In this document: positions 1 to 6,926 of the stretch, piece by piece | Position numbering within the stretch: position 1 is the first letter of the stretch | Layout of the letters: every line of letters starts with the position of its first letter | Source: Nitrospinota bacterium | GTDB lineage: Bacteria; JADFOP01; DATKYB01 | Assembly: GCA_035528715.1 (NCBI GenBank) | Contig: DATKYB010000069.1 | Location: forward strand, 1 to 15,707 | Length of the DNA stretch: 15,707 nt | Direction of reading: 5' to 3' | Position numbers and translations under genes: made by a program | The notes under the pieces: model-generated | Database searches by the model: none | What the model was told of the DNA's origin: nothing | The model's input: only the letters and a program-made list of their open reading frames with translations

Positions 1-1194
1 TGGATATTCCTCACCAAAAATCTTTACTATTGATTGTCGCTCTACGATGCGACGCCCCAGAGTATTTGGGGCCTGCCAGCCGGTTATAAGAATCGTGTTT
101 CTTGAATCCATGATCCGGTTTCTTAGATGGTGTAGAATGCGGCCGCTTTCCATCATTCCGCTGGCACTCATGATAATCGCGGGTCCCTTCAGTGTGTTGA
201 GTTCTTTTGACTCCTCCACTGTTTGCGTGTAATGCATGGTGGTGAAGCCAAACGGGTTATGATTTTTATCGTTTAACAGAAATTCGCGCATTTCCTTATC
301 ATAGGTTTCAGGATGAAGACGGAAAATATCGGTCACACTGGTTGCTAATGGGCTATCGACATAGATCGGAAAGGGAGGAATTTCCTTATTGTTATAGAGC
401 TTATGCAGGGCATAGACAAGCTGTTGTGTCCGACCCACGGCAAAAGAAGGGATAAGTAATGTCCCGCCTCGTTTAAACGTTTCCCTGATAATCCGTTTCA
501 GCTCTTTTTCAGTTTCAGGATATGGCGGCAGCAAGCGGTTACCATAAGTCGATTCCATAATCAGGATATCTGTTCCTTCAGTTATGGGTTGGGGGTCACG
601 AATGATAGGAATATCGGGCCGTCCGATATCGCCGCTGAAAACCACGCGTGTATTTTGCCCTGAATGTTTATCTTCTATATCCAAAATAACATGGGTGCTG
701 CCAAGCATATGTCCGGCATCGACAAAGGTAAGGGCTACACCTGGCAGAATCTGGCGTCTGCGATTGTAGTTTATGCTAACAAAGCATTCCATGGCTTTTA
801 CCACATCCTCCTTCATATAGAGGGGCTCAAAGGGATTTTTCCCCTGTTTAATACGCCTGCGGTTAACAAACTCAACGTCGCGCTCTTGGATGTGCGCACT
901 GTCCATGAGCATTGCCGCACATAAATCTCGTGTGCCTGCAGTACAGATAATATCACCCTGAAATCCTTTCTTTGTCAAACAGGGTATGTTCCCTGAGTGG
1001 TCAATATGCGCATGGGAAAGGACAATAACATCCGGCATTTCACCATCACAAAAACATTGACGATTGAGTTCAAAGGCTTCTTTTCTTTTGCCCTGAAACA
1101 TTCCGCAATCAAGGAGTATTCGATATCCGTTTGCTTCAATAAGATGCCTTGAACCGGTTACTGTCTTGGCTGCACCTTCAAATTTTATCTTCAT
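1..1194 (-). CDS. MBL-fold/beta-CASP RNA-processing metallohydrolase, C-terminus cut by the window edge
   Basis: An open minus-strand frame of 398 codons reaches the left edge, so the C-terminus is missing. The product starts MKIKFEGAAKTVTGS, the usual opening of the Ysh1/CPSF-like exonuclease group (COG1236). The zinc signature SHAHIDH (residues 60-66) is complete. Further on are an AGHMLGS segment, a SGD segment and a beta-CASP region with SPLAT and SASGMMESG. Family members are zinc-dependent endo/exonucleases acting on RNA in the cytoplasm and usually run past 450 residues, so roughly the last 60-130 are lost, including the final His motif. The chosen ATG has GAGGG ten bases upstream; an in-frame ATG at 1218 would add eight residues but has no ribosome binding site. 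The gene looks richer in G+C than the rest of the window. RNA as substrate is inferred from the family. Confidence 0.9.
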   Translation of the reverse strand, partial: MKIKFEGAAKTVTGSRHLIEANGYRILLDCGMFQGKRKEAFELNRQCFCDGEMPDVIVLSHAHIDHSGNIPCLTKKGFQGDIICTAGTRDLCAAMLMDSAHIQERDVEFVNRRRIKQGKNPFEPLYMKEDVVKAMECFVSINYNRRRQILPGVALTFVDAGHMLGSTHVILDIEDKHSGQNTRVVFSGDIGRPDIPIIRDPQPITEGTDILIMESTYGNRLLPPYPETEKELKRIIRETFKRGGTLLIPSFAVGRTQQLVYALHKLYNNKEIPPFPIYVDSPLATSVTDIFRLHPETYDKEMREFLLNDKNHNPFGFTTMHYTQTVEESKELNTLKGPAIIMSASGMMESGRILHHLRNRIMDSRNTILITGWQAPNTLGRRIVERQSIVKIFGEEYP

Positions 1195-1377
1195 TCCGCT
1201 TATGCCCTCTTTCCCCATTGCTATAAGAATGCATACTTAAACAAAAAATAACCAGAATTTGAAAACTGATTTTTTTCTTCCAATAAATGCAAAATATTGT
1301 TCATGAAGAGGGAAAAAAGTCAAGATGATTCTTCAGTTTATGTCAGGTTTCCTTTTAAGGAGAATATTTTTTAGATG

Positions 1378-1406
1378 TTGACCAAATTCTTAAAATATAT
1401 TATATT
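1378..1406 (+). promoter_or_regulatory. Sigma70-type promoter for the Cys-rich small protein
   Basis: TTGACC (1378-1383) and TATATT (1401-1406) are separated by exactly 17 bases, one mismatch from consensus in each box. The predicted start near 1413 leaves a leader of about 37 bases containing a good ribosome binding site. The surrounding DNA is AT-rich, so chance matches are possible. Apart from this, the stretch from 1219 to 1449 holds nothing recognisable. Confidence 0.6.
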
Positions 1407-1449
1407 TCTCAACATTCAAATCATGTCTTAAAAAGAGAGGGTCTTGTAA

Positions 1450-1623
1450 GTGGTTGAAGAAAGGGAATTTATAGACTGTTTAACCTGTAAATACTGCGAA
1501 CCATATTTCAGCACTAAAGAAACCGATGTTCATGAGATGTATGGATGTTGCAGATGTACTCTCCATGGTATCATCAACAAGACAGATGCTGTCTATTGCA
1601 GTGACTATGAGAAAAGGATATAA
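1450..1623 (+). CDS. Small cysteine-rich protein (57 aa), probable metal-binding, function unknown
   Basis: A GTG-started frame of 57 codons is preceded by AGAGAGGG (1434-1441) at 8-base spacing and by a near-consensus promoter. The product has seven cysteines at residues 10, 13, 16, 33, 34, 36 and 50: a CxxCxxC cluster (10-16), a GCCRC cluster (32-36) and a final single Cys, plus His28 and His39. That pattern suggests a zinc or iron-sulfur site. There is no signal peptide or membrane segment, so it should be cytoplasmic. I do not recognise the family. The next gene starts 81 bases downstream on the same strand, so the two could share a transcript. Coding status rests on the promoter, ribosome binding site and cysteine spacing; conservation could not be tested. 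Confidence 0.65.
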   Translation: MVEEREFIDCLTCKYCEPYFSTKETDVHEMYGCCRCTLHGIINKTDAVYCSDYEKRI

Positions 1624-1704
1624 AAGATTGAGGAAATCTTTTAGCCTTACTTCTGCTTACATTTAAGAATTTATCAAATATTCAAACAATCATATTGAAA
1701 TTCT

Positions 1705-2595
1705 ATGAACAGAAAGGATTATGTCCTCTTAGCTCTTGAATGGTTTGTCAATCCTGACCATCTCCCCATTTTTGCGGCCAAAGAAAAGGGCTTTTTCGAA
1801 GAGCAGGGAATCGATATCTCTACTGTTGTTCCGACAACGGCTGAAGAATCTCTAAAACTCGTTGGTCTGGATAAGGCCGATTTTGGAGTCGGAGAGCAAT
1901 CAAACCTCATCCTGAACAGATCCAAAGGGCTTCCTTTAATATCTGTTGGCCCACTCCTTGAACATACGGTTGTGGTTTTCATGTACCTAGAGAACAGCGG
2001 AATATCCAAGGTTAAAGATTTAAAGGGGAAAAGAATAGGGTGGCCAGGAATCGATATAGATGTCCCTTTTATTGAGGCAGTAACAGAACACGAAGGCTTA
2101 AAAAAGGAAGATTATACACTAGTAAGCGTTGGTTTTCATCTTACTGATGCCCTTCTCTCAAAAGAGGTAGATGCAGTATTCGGAGCATTTCAAAACTTTG
2201 AAAAGGTAGAAGCAGAGCTTAAAGGAGCAAGTATCGGCCTTTTCCAAATCCCTGAATATGGCGTACCTGATATGTATCAATTAATCTTTTTCACAAATGA
2301 AAAAAAGGCAAAAGAGAATCCTGATCTCTGCAAAAGATTCATGAGCGCCATAAAAAAAGGGATGGAAGTGACCATCAAAAACCCAGAAGAAGCCTTAAAA
2401 AGCTATTATCGATTAAATCCAGGCCTTGAATCAGAACTAAGCAAAAAGACCTTTGAAGCCACCCTGCCCTTTTTCGCAAGGTCAATGACTCAATCAAAAG
2501 AAAGATGGATGAGCGTTCAGGACTTTTTGTATGAGAGAGGCGTGATTGAGAAAAAGACAGCTATTGAAGGCCTCTTTACCAACCAATTTGTTTAA
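1705..2595 (+). CDS. Thi5/NMT1-like (ThiY-type) substrate-binding protein without signal peptide
   Basis: The 296-residue product has the NMT1/THI5 type II periplasmic-binding fold. Signs are an N-terminal LEWFVNPDHLP (11-21), a GFFEEQGI segment (29-36), ADFGVGEQ (58-65) and DLKGKRIGWPG (105-115). Relatives are binding subunits of ABC importers for pyrimidine (thiamine precursor) or sulfonate compounds, or the eukaryotic-type Thi5 HMP-phosphate synthase. No signal peptide or lipobox exists: strand one begins at about residue 6, and an in-frame TGA lies three codons before the ATG. No permease or ATPase gene is nearby. By recalled alignment with yeast Thi5, the PLP-lysine position is Gly63, the catalytic histidine position is Asn67 and the CCCFC motif is absent, so Thi5 catalysis is unlikely. 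The ribosome binding site is poor. A cytoplasmic ligand-binding role is inferred; the ligand is unknown. Confidence 0.8.
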   Translation: MNRKDYVLLALEWFVNPDHLPIFAAKEKGFFEEQGIDISTVVPTTAEESLKLVGLDKADFGVGEQSNLILNRSKGLPLISVGPLLEHTVVVFMYLENSGISKVKDLKGKRIGWPGIDIDVPFIEAVTEHEGLKKEDYTLVSVGFHLTDALLSKEVDAVFGAFQNFEKVEAELKGASIGLFQIPEYGVPDMYQLIFFTNEKKAKENPDLCKRFMSAIKKGMEVTIKNPEEALKSYYRLNPGLESELSKKTFEATLPFFARSMTQSKERWMSVQDFLYERGVIEKKTAIEGLFTNQFV

Positions 2596-2603
2596 AAATC
2601 TCT

Positions 2604-3338
2604 CTATCTTCCAACAGCCGTCATATAGACGACTGTCTCTTTTTCTCCATCTATATTGAGAAGTCTGTTGACCTCTTCATCAAAGAGGGCTCCAACAGCA
2701 CATGCTCCCAGACCCAAAGCCTCTGATGCAATGGCAAGGCTCTGTCCTATATGCCCTGCATCGAGATATATATAGCGATAAGCCCTCTGTCTATATTTCC
2801 ACTTGGATCGTTCAACCACAGCTGTCCATACAAAGACAACACTGGCAAAAGCCAGCATCTCCTGATCCAGGCCCGCCCTTGCAATAGGAGTGCTAAAATC
2901 CCCTGATTTTAAAAGCTCCGCTCCATGTCTTAAAACATTATAGTGATAAATCCCCCTTTCTATATCCTCTACATTATTAACGACGAGATAGGTCTCGATG
3001 GGATATAAGGCTCCTGCTGACGGAGAAACCCTAAACTCTATCATCTCTGTTCTAAGTGTTATTCCTTGCGTTGCCCATAAAAGCTGGGAAAGATGAATTA
3101 AAGGCATCTGATAAATACTAAAATCACGAAAGGACCTTCTTTTTTTTATCAAACCCCAAAGCCCCTCTCCACCCCTTTGCTCTGGCTCTGGCAGAGATAT
3201 GAATTCACATTCAGGATATTCTTTATATAATTTCGGTTTAGAAGCCCAATCCAGAAAACCCCCTTTCATCCTCTTTCTCTGATATTTGGTCTTCTCCTGA
3301 TACAGATCACCTATTCTCTCTTCTAAATTTTCTATCAT
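2604..3338 (-). CDS. SagB-type nitroreductase-family FMN oxidoreductase
   Basis: The 244-residue protein matches the SagB/ThcOx branch of the nitroreductase superfamily. FMN-phosphate contacts fit RRSFRDFS (67-74). The typical SPSAGALYPIETY segment is at 105-117, the YLDAGHIGQS helix at 191-200 and the GLGACAVGALFD turn at 209-220. The first 55 residues are a charged extension. In azole-peptide clusters SagB oxidises azolines to azoles with FMN, but no YcaO/cyclodehydratase, precursor peptide or protease is in this window, so that role is not supported; many stand-alone members have unknown substrates. The start is set by AAGGAG seven bases before the ATG. The gene converges on the Thi5-like gene with eight bases between the stops, leaving no room for a separate terminator. 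Confidence 0.85.
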   Translation of the reverse strand: MIENLEERIGDLYQEKTKYQRKRMKGGFLDWASKPKLYKEYPECEFISLPEPEQRGGEGLWGLIKKRRSFRDFSIYQMPLIHLSQLLWATQGITLRTEMIEFRVSPSAGALYPIETYLVVNNVEDIERGIYHYNVLRHGAELLKSGDFSTPIARAGLDQEMLAFASVVFVWTAVVERSKWKYRQRAYRYIYLDAGHIGQSLAIASEALGLGACAVGALFDEEVNRLLNIDGEKETVVYMTAVGR

Positions 3339-3381
3339 CCCTCTTCTCCTTTAATACAATTTTAAAACAGTTATTATTATA

Positions 3382-3410
3382 GTGAAATCGATTGAGAAAG
3401 ATAATATAAT
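3382..3410 (+). promoter_or_regulatory. Possible promoter of the ferritin-like gene
   Basis: GTGAAA (3382-3387) lies 17 bases before a perfect TATAAT (3405-3410) in the divergent gap between the SagB-like and ferritin-like genes. The -35 box matches only four of six positions and the region is AT-rich, so this is a tentative call. The leader would be only about 25 bases, without a clear ribosome binding site. Confidence 0.35.
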
Positions 3411-3440
3411 TAATTTAAGGACCCTCTTTCTTTAATAAAA

Positions 3441-3875
3441 ATGACAGAAAAAGACATTGTAAAAAGTTTAAAAAGAATGCATCGCTTTGAAGTGACTGCT
3501 GCTGAAATTTATAAAAGGCAGATGGAATCATCTTCCTGCCAAGCGATAAAAAAAGAAATCACAGATGCCTACCGAAATGAAAGAAATCACATAGAGGATT
3601 TAAAAAGAAAAATCATAGAAAAAGGGAAGAGACATTCACCCTTTTCATATCTATTTACTATTGGTGGTTTCTTTCTCGGCCTTTTCAGCTCTCTTTCAGG
3701 CCTAAAAAGGGCTCTCAGAATGAATATCTCTTTAGAACAAAAGGCCGTTTTGGACTATGAAAAAACTCTAAATACCACACCCTTTGATCCTGAAACAAAA
3801 GCCTTGATCGAAAGAATCCTTATGGATGAAGAGAAGCATATAGAACTTTGGAAGGAGTTACTTAGAGAGCTATAA
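3441..3875 (+). CDS. Ferritin-like diiron protein with hydrophobic insert (COQ7/rubrerythrin-like)
   Basis: The 144-residue protein carries the repeated four-helix diiron pattern: a first-helix glutamate (E17 or E22), E47xxH50, a third-helix glutamate (E99) and E130xxH133. Such proteins bind two irons and act as oxidases, peroxidases, hydroxylases or iron-handling proteins. Between helix pairs, residues about 68-88 form a Gly/Phe/Leu-rich hydrophobic stretch (SYLFTIGGFFLGLFSSLSG), which suggests attachment to the membrane as in COQ7 or the VIT1/rubrerythrin group. It lacks the C-terminal rubredoxin domain of true rubrerythrin. It is transcribed away from the SagB-like gene and converges on the LOG gene, so it is probably monocistronic. 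No strong ribosome binding site precedes the ATG. Membrane association and substrate are inferences. Confidence 0.75.
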   Translation: MTEKDIVKSLKRMHRFEVTAAEIYKRQMESSSCQAIKKEITDAYRNERNHIEDLKRKIIEKGKRHSPFSYLFTIGGFFLGLFSSLSGLKRALRMNISLEQKAVLDYEKTLNTTPFDPETKALIERILMDEEKHIELWKELLREL

Positions 3876-3905
3876 ATAGGAAGAAATCTTTCTAAGAAAA
3901 ATTTT

Positions 3906-4949
3906 TTAATCGGTATTAATCATATTAATCATCTCGCGCAGTTTGCCGAAACTCTTTTTATCAAACCTCAAGACAAGGCGGGGCAAATCTGGATATTCTC
4001 CATTCTGAATCTCCTCCTCAAGGGCGCCTCTTTGCTCTATATTTCTATCAAGTAAAATGTCCTGAAAACCCTCTTTTAAATCTCTTATCTTATCTTCTGA
4101 AAGCATACAGTTGAGGCGGAGTACTGTTAAATCACCAATATACCTTAGTGAATGATAAACCCTGTAAAATCTTACAATCTCTTCTACTGCAGCGTCTGCC
4201 TCACTTACTAACCTCAAAAGCTTAAGATCATTTTCCAGGATATATTTATTATGTAACACACCCTTATGAAGAAATTCGAGGTATTTCTCCCAATAACCAA
4301 ACCCCTTGGGCTCTATCAGGATAATCGGTCTTGGCAGGGTCTTTCCTGTCTGAAAGAGAGTCAAGGTTTCAAAACCCTCATCATTAGTACCAAAACCGCC
4401 AGGAAAGAGAACCGTAGCATTCGATTCTTTAATAAAGATAAGCTTTCTGGTGAAAAAGTATTTAAAATTTATGAGCTTTGAATCATCATTGGCAATGTAG
4501 GGATTGGGTTTTTGCCCAAAGGGAAGCCTGATGTTAACACCAAAGCTTTTGTCTTTGCCTGCCCCTTTATTCGCAGCCTCCATGATTCCGCTACCAGCCC
4601 CTGTAATGACCATAAAACCATGCGTAACAATCTTCCTGGCAAACTCCTCAGCTAACTCGTATTCAGGGGACTCCTTTTTCGTGCGTGTAGAGCCAAAAAT
4701 AGCTACCTTTTTAACATTTCTATAGAGAGAAAATACCTTAAAGCTGTATCTCAGCTCCTTTAATGCAGAGTTTATCAGCTTCAGATCCCCATGATCTGCT
4801 TTTTCCAATCCTAACTTTACTGCTGTGGTTAATATTTCCTGAATCAGAGTTTTATCTTCTGGCAAGGCACACAATTCCGCCAGCTTTTTTATCAGGGTGT
4901 CATATTCCTCTAAACCTGTATTGTATGTGCTCTCAATTTTCTCCTTCAT
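3906..4949 (-). CDS. LOG-family (TIGR00730-like) Rossmann-fold nucleotide-binding protein, long form
   Basis: The 347-residue protein has the LOG/lysine-decarboxylase-like core: VAIFGSTR (82-89), VITGAGSGIMEAANKGA (114-130), the Arg168-Lys169 pair and PGGFGTNDE (183-191), which satisfies PGGxGTxxE. LOG enzymes hydrolyse nucleoside monophosphates, for example cytokinin riboside monophosphate, at the N-glycosidic bond; despite older names they are not lysine decarboxylases. The core is about 180-200 residues. Here it is flanked by an ~80-residue helical N-terminal part and a ~110-residue C-terminal part, so this is a long form with possible extra regulation. GGGGGT lies about nine bases before the ATG. 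The aldehyde dehydrogenase gene is 27 bases upstream on the same strand, so co-transcription is likely. The actual nucleotide substrate is not known. Confidence 0.85.
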   Translation of the reverse strand: MKEKIESTYNTGLEEYDTLIKKLAELCALPEDKTLIQEILTTAVKLGLEKADHGDLKLINSALKELRYSFKVFSLYRNVKKVAIFGSTRTKKESPEYELAEEFARKIVTHGFMVITGAGSGIMEAANKGAGKDKSFGVNIRLPFGQKPNPYIANDDSKLINFKYFFTRKLIFIKESNATVLFPGGFGTNDEGFETLTLFQTGKTLPRPIILIEPKGFGYWEKYLEFLHKGVLHNKYILENDLKLLRLVSEADAAVEEIVRFYRVYHSLRYIGDLTVLRLNCMLSEDKIRDLKEGFQDILLDRNIEQRGALEEEIQNGEYPDLPRLVLRFDKKSFGKLREMINMINTD

Positions 4950-4976
4950 GTAGAATGAACCCCCAGTTTTATTTTC

Positions 4977-6569
4977 CTATTTTACATCCCCCTGCGTCCA
5001 CTCGCCGTCAATCCTCCTCCAGAGCTTCCCTGTTGGATTCTTATCTTGAAGTTCAAGCGGTAACCTTTTTTCTCTGACATTATCATAACATTGTAGCATG
5101 ACAAATCTCAGCATAGAAGCTGGAATACCAACAGAGGTAAAGCCTGGGTGTCCTGTTGCCGGATAAGGTCCACCGTGATTCATGGCCGGAGATACTGCAA
5201 CACCTGTTGGCATCTTATCATTTAAAAGCCGCCCCACCTTTCTCCTGAGAAGTGGAGCAATTTTATCATATATTCCATTATCTTTTCCATGTCGATGACT
5301 GTAAATCGAAGCCGTTAAATTTCCATCAAGAGATCTTATTATTTTTAAAATTTCCTCTGAATTTTCTGCTAAAACAAAGAGCGCTGCATTACCAAAAGCC
5401 TCTTGCTGGAAGGCTTTTGGGTTTTTAAGAAACTTTTGTCCGCTTATTCTGAGGAGAGTGTTTTGGAAACAATAACCCTCTTTACTAACTTTAGCTCCGC
5501 CAGTTACTTTTTCTGCACCTGCGGATTGCAATGCCTCGATACTTAAATCAAGATTTCTCTCCACGCCCTCGCTTAGAAGCGTACCCATCGGTCTATTCTC
5601 TAATTGTTTTTTAACCTCTTCAACAAAAATTTCTGATTCCTCATCTTTTATCATTACTACTAAACCTGGTTTAGTGCAAAACTGCCCCGTTCCCATAAAA
5701 AACGATGTCAAAAACTCCTCGATAACCTCTTCTCTTCTTTCTTCAAGAGCACCAGGTAGTATAATCACAGGATTGATACTGCTCATCTCTAAATATATAG
5801 GTTTGCCTGCCCGATCTGCAGCTGCTTTTAGTTTGAGACCAGCTTTTTTTGATCCCGTATATGCAGTAGCTCCAACCAAAGGATGGGACACCATCTTTTC
5901 TCCATCCTCGTATCTTAAACCATATAAAAGCTGAACACTAAAAAGGGGTAATTTAACCTCCTTTAATGCCTTTAGTGCCTCTTCAGCAAGAAGGCGGGTC
6001 GTAGAGGGATGGGAAGGATTTGCTTTGGCTATTACTGGATTTCCTGCTGCGATTGCAGCTGCAAAGTCTCCACCGGAGACACTATTAAAGGCAAAGGGAA
6101 AGTTGTTGGGGCCAAAAACAACCACAGCACCTTCAAGGGAAGCAAAAATTGAACGAATATTTACCTTTGTATCAATGATGGGCATTTTCCACGACCTCTC
6201 CTTTGACGCAGCAGCTGCCTGTCTCAGCTGGTCTGTTGTTCTTGGGAGTTCTATTGTGTTGAGCCTCGGCTCCTTAGGAAGGGCGGTTTCTTCAAAGGCC
6301 ATTTCAACCAACTCAATTCTTCGCTTTTCAATAAGCTCCGCATAACACTCAAGAAAATCTCCAATCTGCTCTGGAGGAACTTTTAATAACTGTTCAGATG
6401 CTTTTGTCGCCTTACCAAGGGCAAACTCAACATCTTTCATTGAGCTAATAGGATATTCTATATCTATAACCTTTTTTGTCATCGGATTAACTGCATGAAA
6501 GGTATCAATAGCATCAGCCTCTCTCCACTCTCCTGCAAGAAGGATGGGTTGTGATTTTCTAAAAGGCAT
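4977..6569 (-). CDS. NADP-type aldehyde dehydrogenase (ketoglutarate-semialdehyde dehydrogenase-like)
   Basis: The 530-residue protein is a complete aldehyde dehydrogenase. Visible sites are the substrate-side asparagine in GPNNFPFAFN (N156), a cofactor lysine in AKANPSHP (K182), the GS turn (TGSKKAG, 238-244), the general base in YLEMSS (E261) and the nucleophile in GQFCTKPG (C298). The length, FNSVSGGDFAAAIAAGNPV and AKANPSHP resemble the group that oxidises 2,5-dioxovalerate (alpha-ketoglutaric semialdehyde) or long-chain aldehydes with NADP. The specific substrate cannot be read from sequence. The start is well supported: AAGGAGG lies six bases before the ATG, while a nearer ATG in another frame stops after four codons. 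It is the first gene of a probable pair with the LOG gene downstream. No sugar-acid catabolic genes are nearby. Confidence 0.88.
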   Translation of the reverse strand: MPFRKSQPILLAGEWREADAIDTFHAVNPMTKKVIDIEYPISSMKDVEFALGKATKASEQLLKVPPEQIGDFLECYAELIEKRRIELVEMAFEETALPKEPRLNTIELPRTTDQLRQAAAASKERSWKMPIIDTKVNIRSIFASLEGAVVVFGPNNFPFAFNSVSGGDFAAAIAAGNPVIAKANPSHPSTTRLLAEEALKALKEVKLPLFSVQLLYGLRYEDGEKMVSHPLVGATAYTGSKKAGLKLKAAADRAGKPIYLEMSSINPVIILPGALEERREEVIEEFLTSFFMGTGQFCTKPGLVVMIKDEESEIFVEEVKKQLENRPMGTLLSEGVERNLDLSIEALQSAGAEKVTGGAKVSKEGYCFQNTLLRISGQKFLKNPKAFQQEAFGNAALFVLAENSEEILKIIRSLDGNLTASIYSHRHGKDNGIYDKIAPLLRRKVGRLLNDKMPTGVAVSPAMNHGGPYPATGHPGFTSVGIPASMLRFVMLQCYDNVREKRLPLELQDKNPTGKLWRRIDGEWTQGDVK

Positions 6570-6670
6570 CCATAGCCTCCTTTAAATTCTGATTTGATTC
6601 ATATAAAATGAAAAAATAAATCTGAGGATATTTTTGACGAAAAAGCTGTCTCGCAAAACTTATTTAACCA

Positions 6671-6727
6671 AAATCTAAAGATTCTCTTTATATAACTGGT
6701 TTGAGATGAATTGTTCAATTTAGATTT
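6671..6727. repeat. Inverted repeat next to the tRNA-Leu 3' end
   Basis: AAATCTAAA (6671-6679) and TTTAGATTT (6719-6727) are perfect 9-base complements with a 39-base loop. One arm touches the last base of the tRNA gene. On the minus strand it could fold just after the tRNA and mark transcript end or 3' processing. The loop is long and no T-run follows, so a standard terminator is not supported. A poor promoter-like pair (TTGAAC and TATATA, 18 apart) lies inside and could serve the aldehyde dehydrogenase. Confidence 0.35.
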
Positions 6728-6813
6728 GGTGCCGAAGAGGGGACTCGAACCCCTACAGGCTTACGCCCACTAGACCCTGAACCTAGCGCGTCTACCAATT
6801 CCGCCACTTCGGC
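6727..6813 (-). tRNA. tRNA-Leu (anticodon CAG), CCA encoded
   Basis: Read on the minus strand, the 87-base gene folds as a class II tRNA. The acceptor arm GCCGAAG pairs with CTTCGGC, followed by discriminator A and an encoded CCA. The D arm contains GGTAGACGC, the anticodon stem CTAGG/TCTAG encloses loop TTCAGGG giving anticodon CAG, and the long variable arm TGGGCGTAAGCCT is typical of leucine tRNAs. The T arm is AGGGGTTCGAGTCCCCT. It decodes CUG. It sits alone between the aldehyde dehydrogenase and flippase genes, with no integrase or element at its end. Confidence 0.97.
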
Positions 6814-6926
6814 AACCAGAAATATTTTACACAATTTTCAGATCTAATCAATCTTTTCTTTCAGTTTTCTCCTCAATCTTGGTTTTTCTTTTTATGAAAT
6901 AGGAATGATCTTCTCCAGGAAATTGA

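Noticed and set aside
1303-1374. A 23-codon frame starting MKREKSQ before the Cys-rich gene
   Set aside because: It has no ribosome binding site, upstream promoter or recognisable features.
1705-2595. A functional Thi5 HMP-phosphate synthase
   Set aside because: Positions expected for the PLP lysine, catalytic histidine and CCCFC motif are Gly63, Asn67 and absent, as far as a recalled alignment allows.
2604-3338. A thiazole/oxazole-modified peptide cluster around the SagB-like gene
   Set aside because: No YcaO, protease or leader/core precursor is seen in the window; SagB alone is not enough.
3876-3905. A bidirectional terminator between the ferritin-like and LOG genes
   Set aside because: The only hairpin (AGAAA/TTTCT) has five AT-rich pairs; the adjoining A and T runs alone are weak evidence.
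5674-6345. Plus-strand frames within the aldehyde dehydrogenase gene
   Set aside because: They lie antisense to a gene with all catalytic motifs intact and show no domain features.
6727-6813. A genomic island inserted at tRNA-Leu
   Set aside because: No integrase, no repeat of the tRNA end elsewhere in the window, and normal chromosomal genes on both sides.
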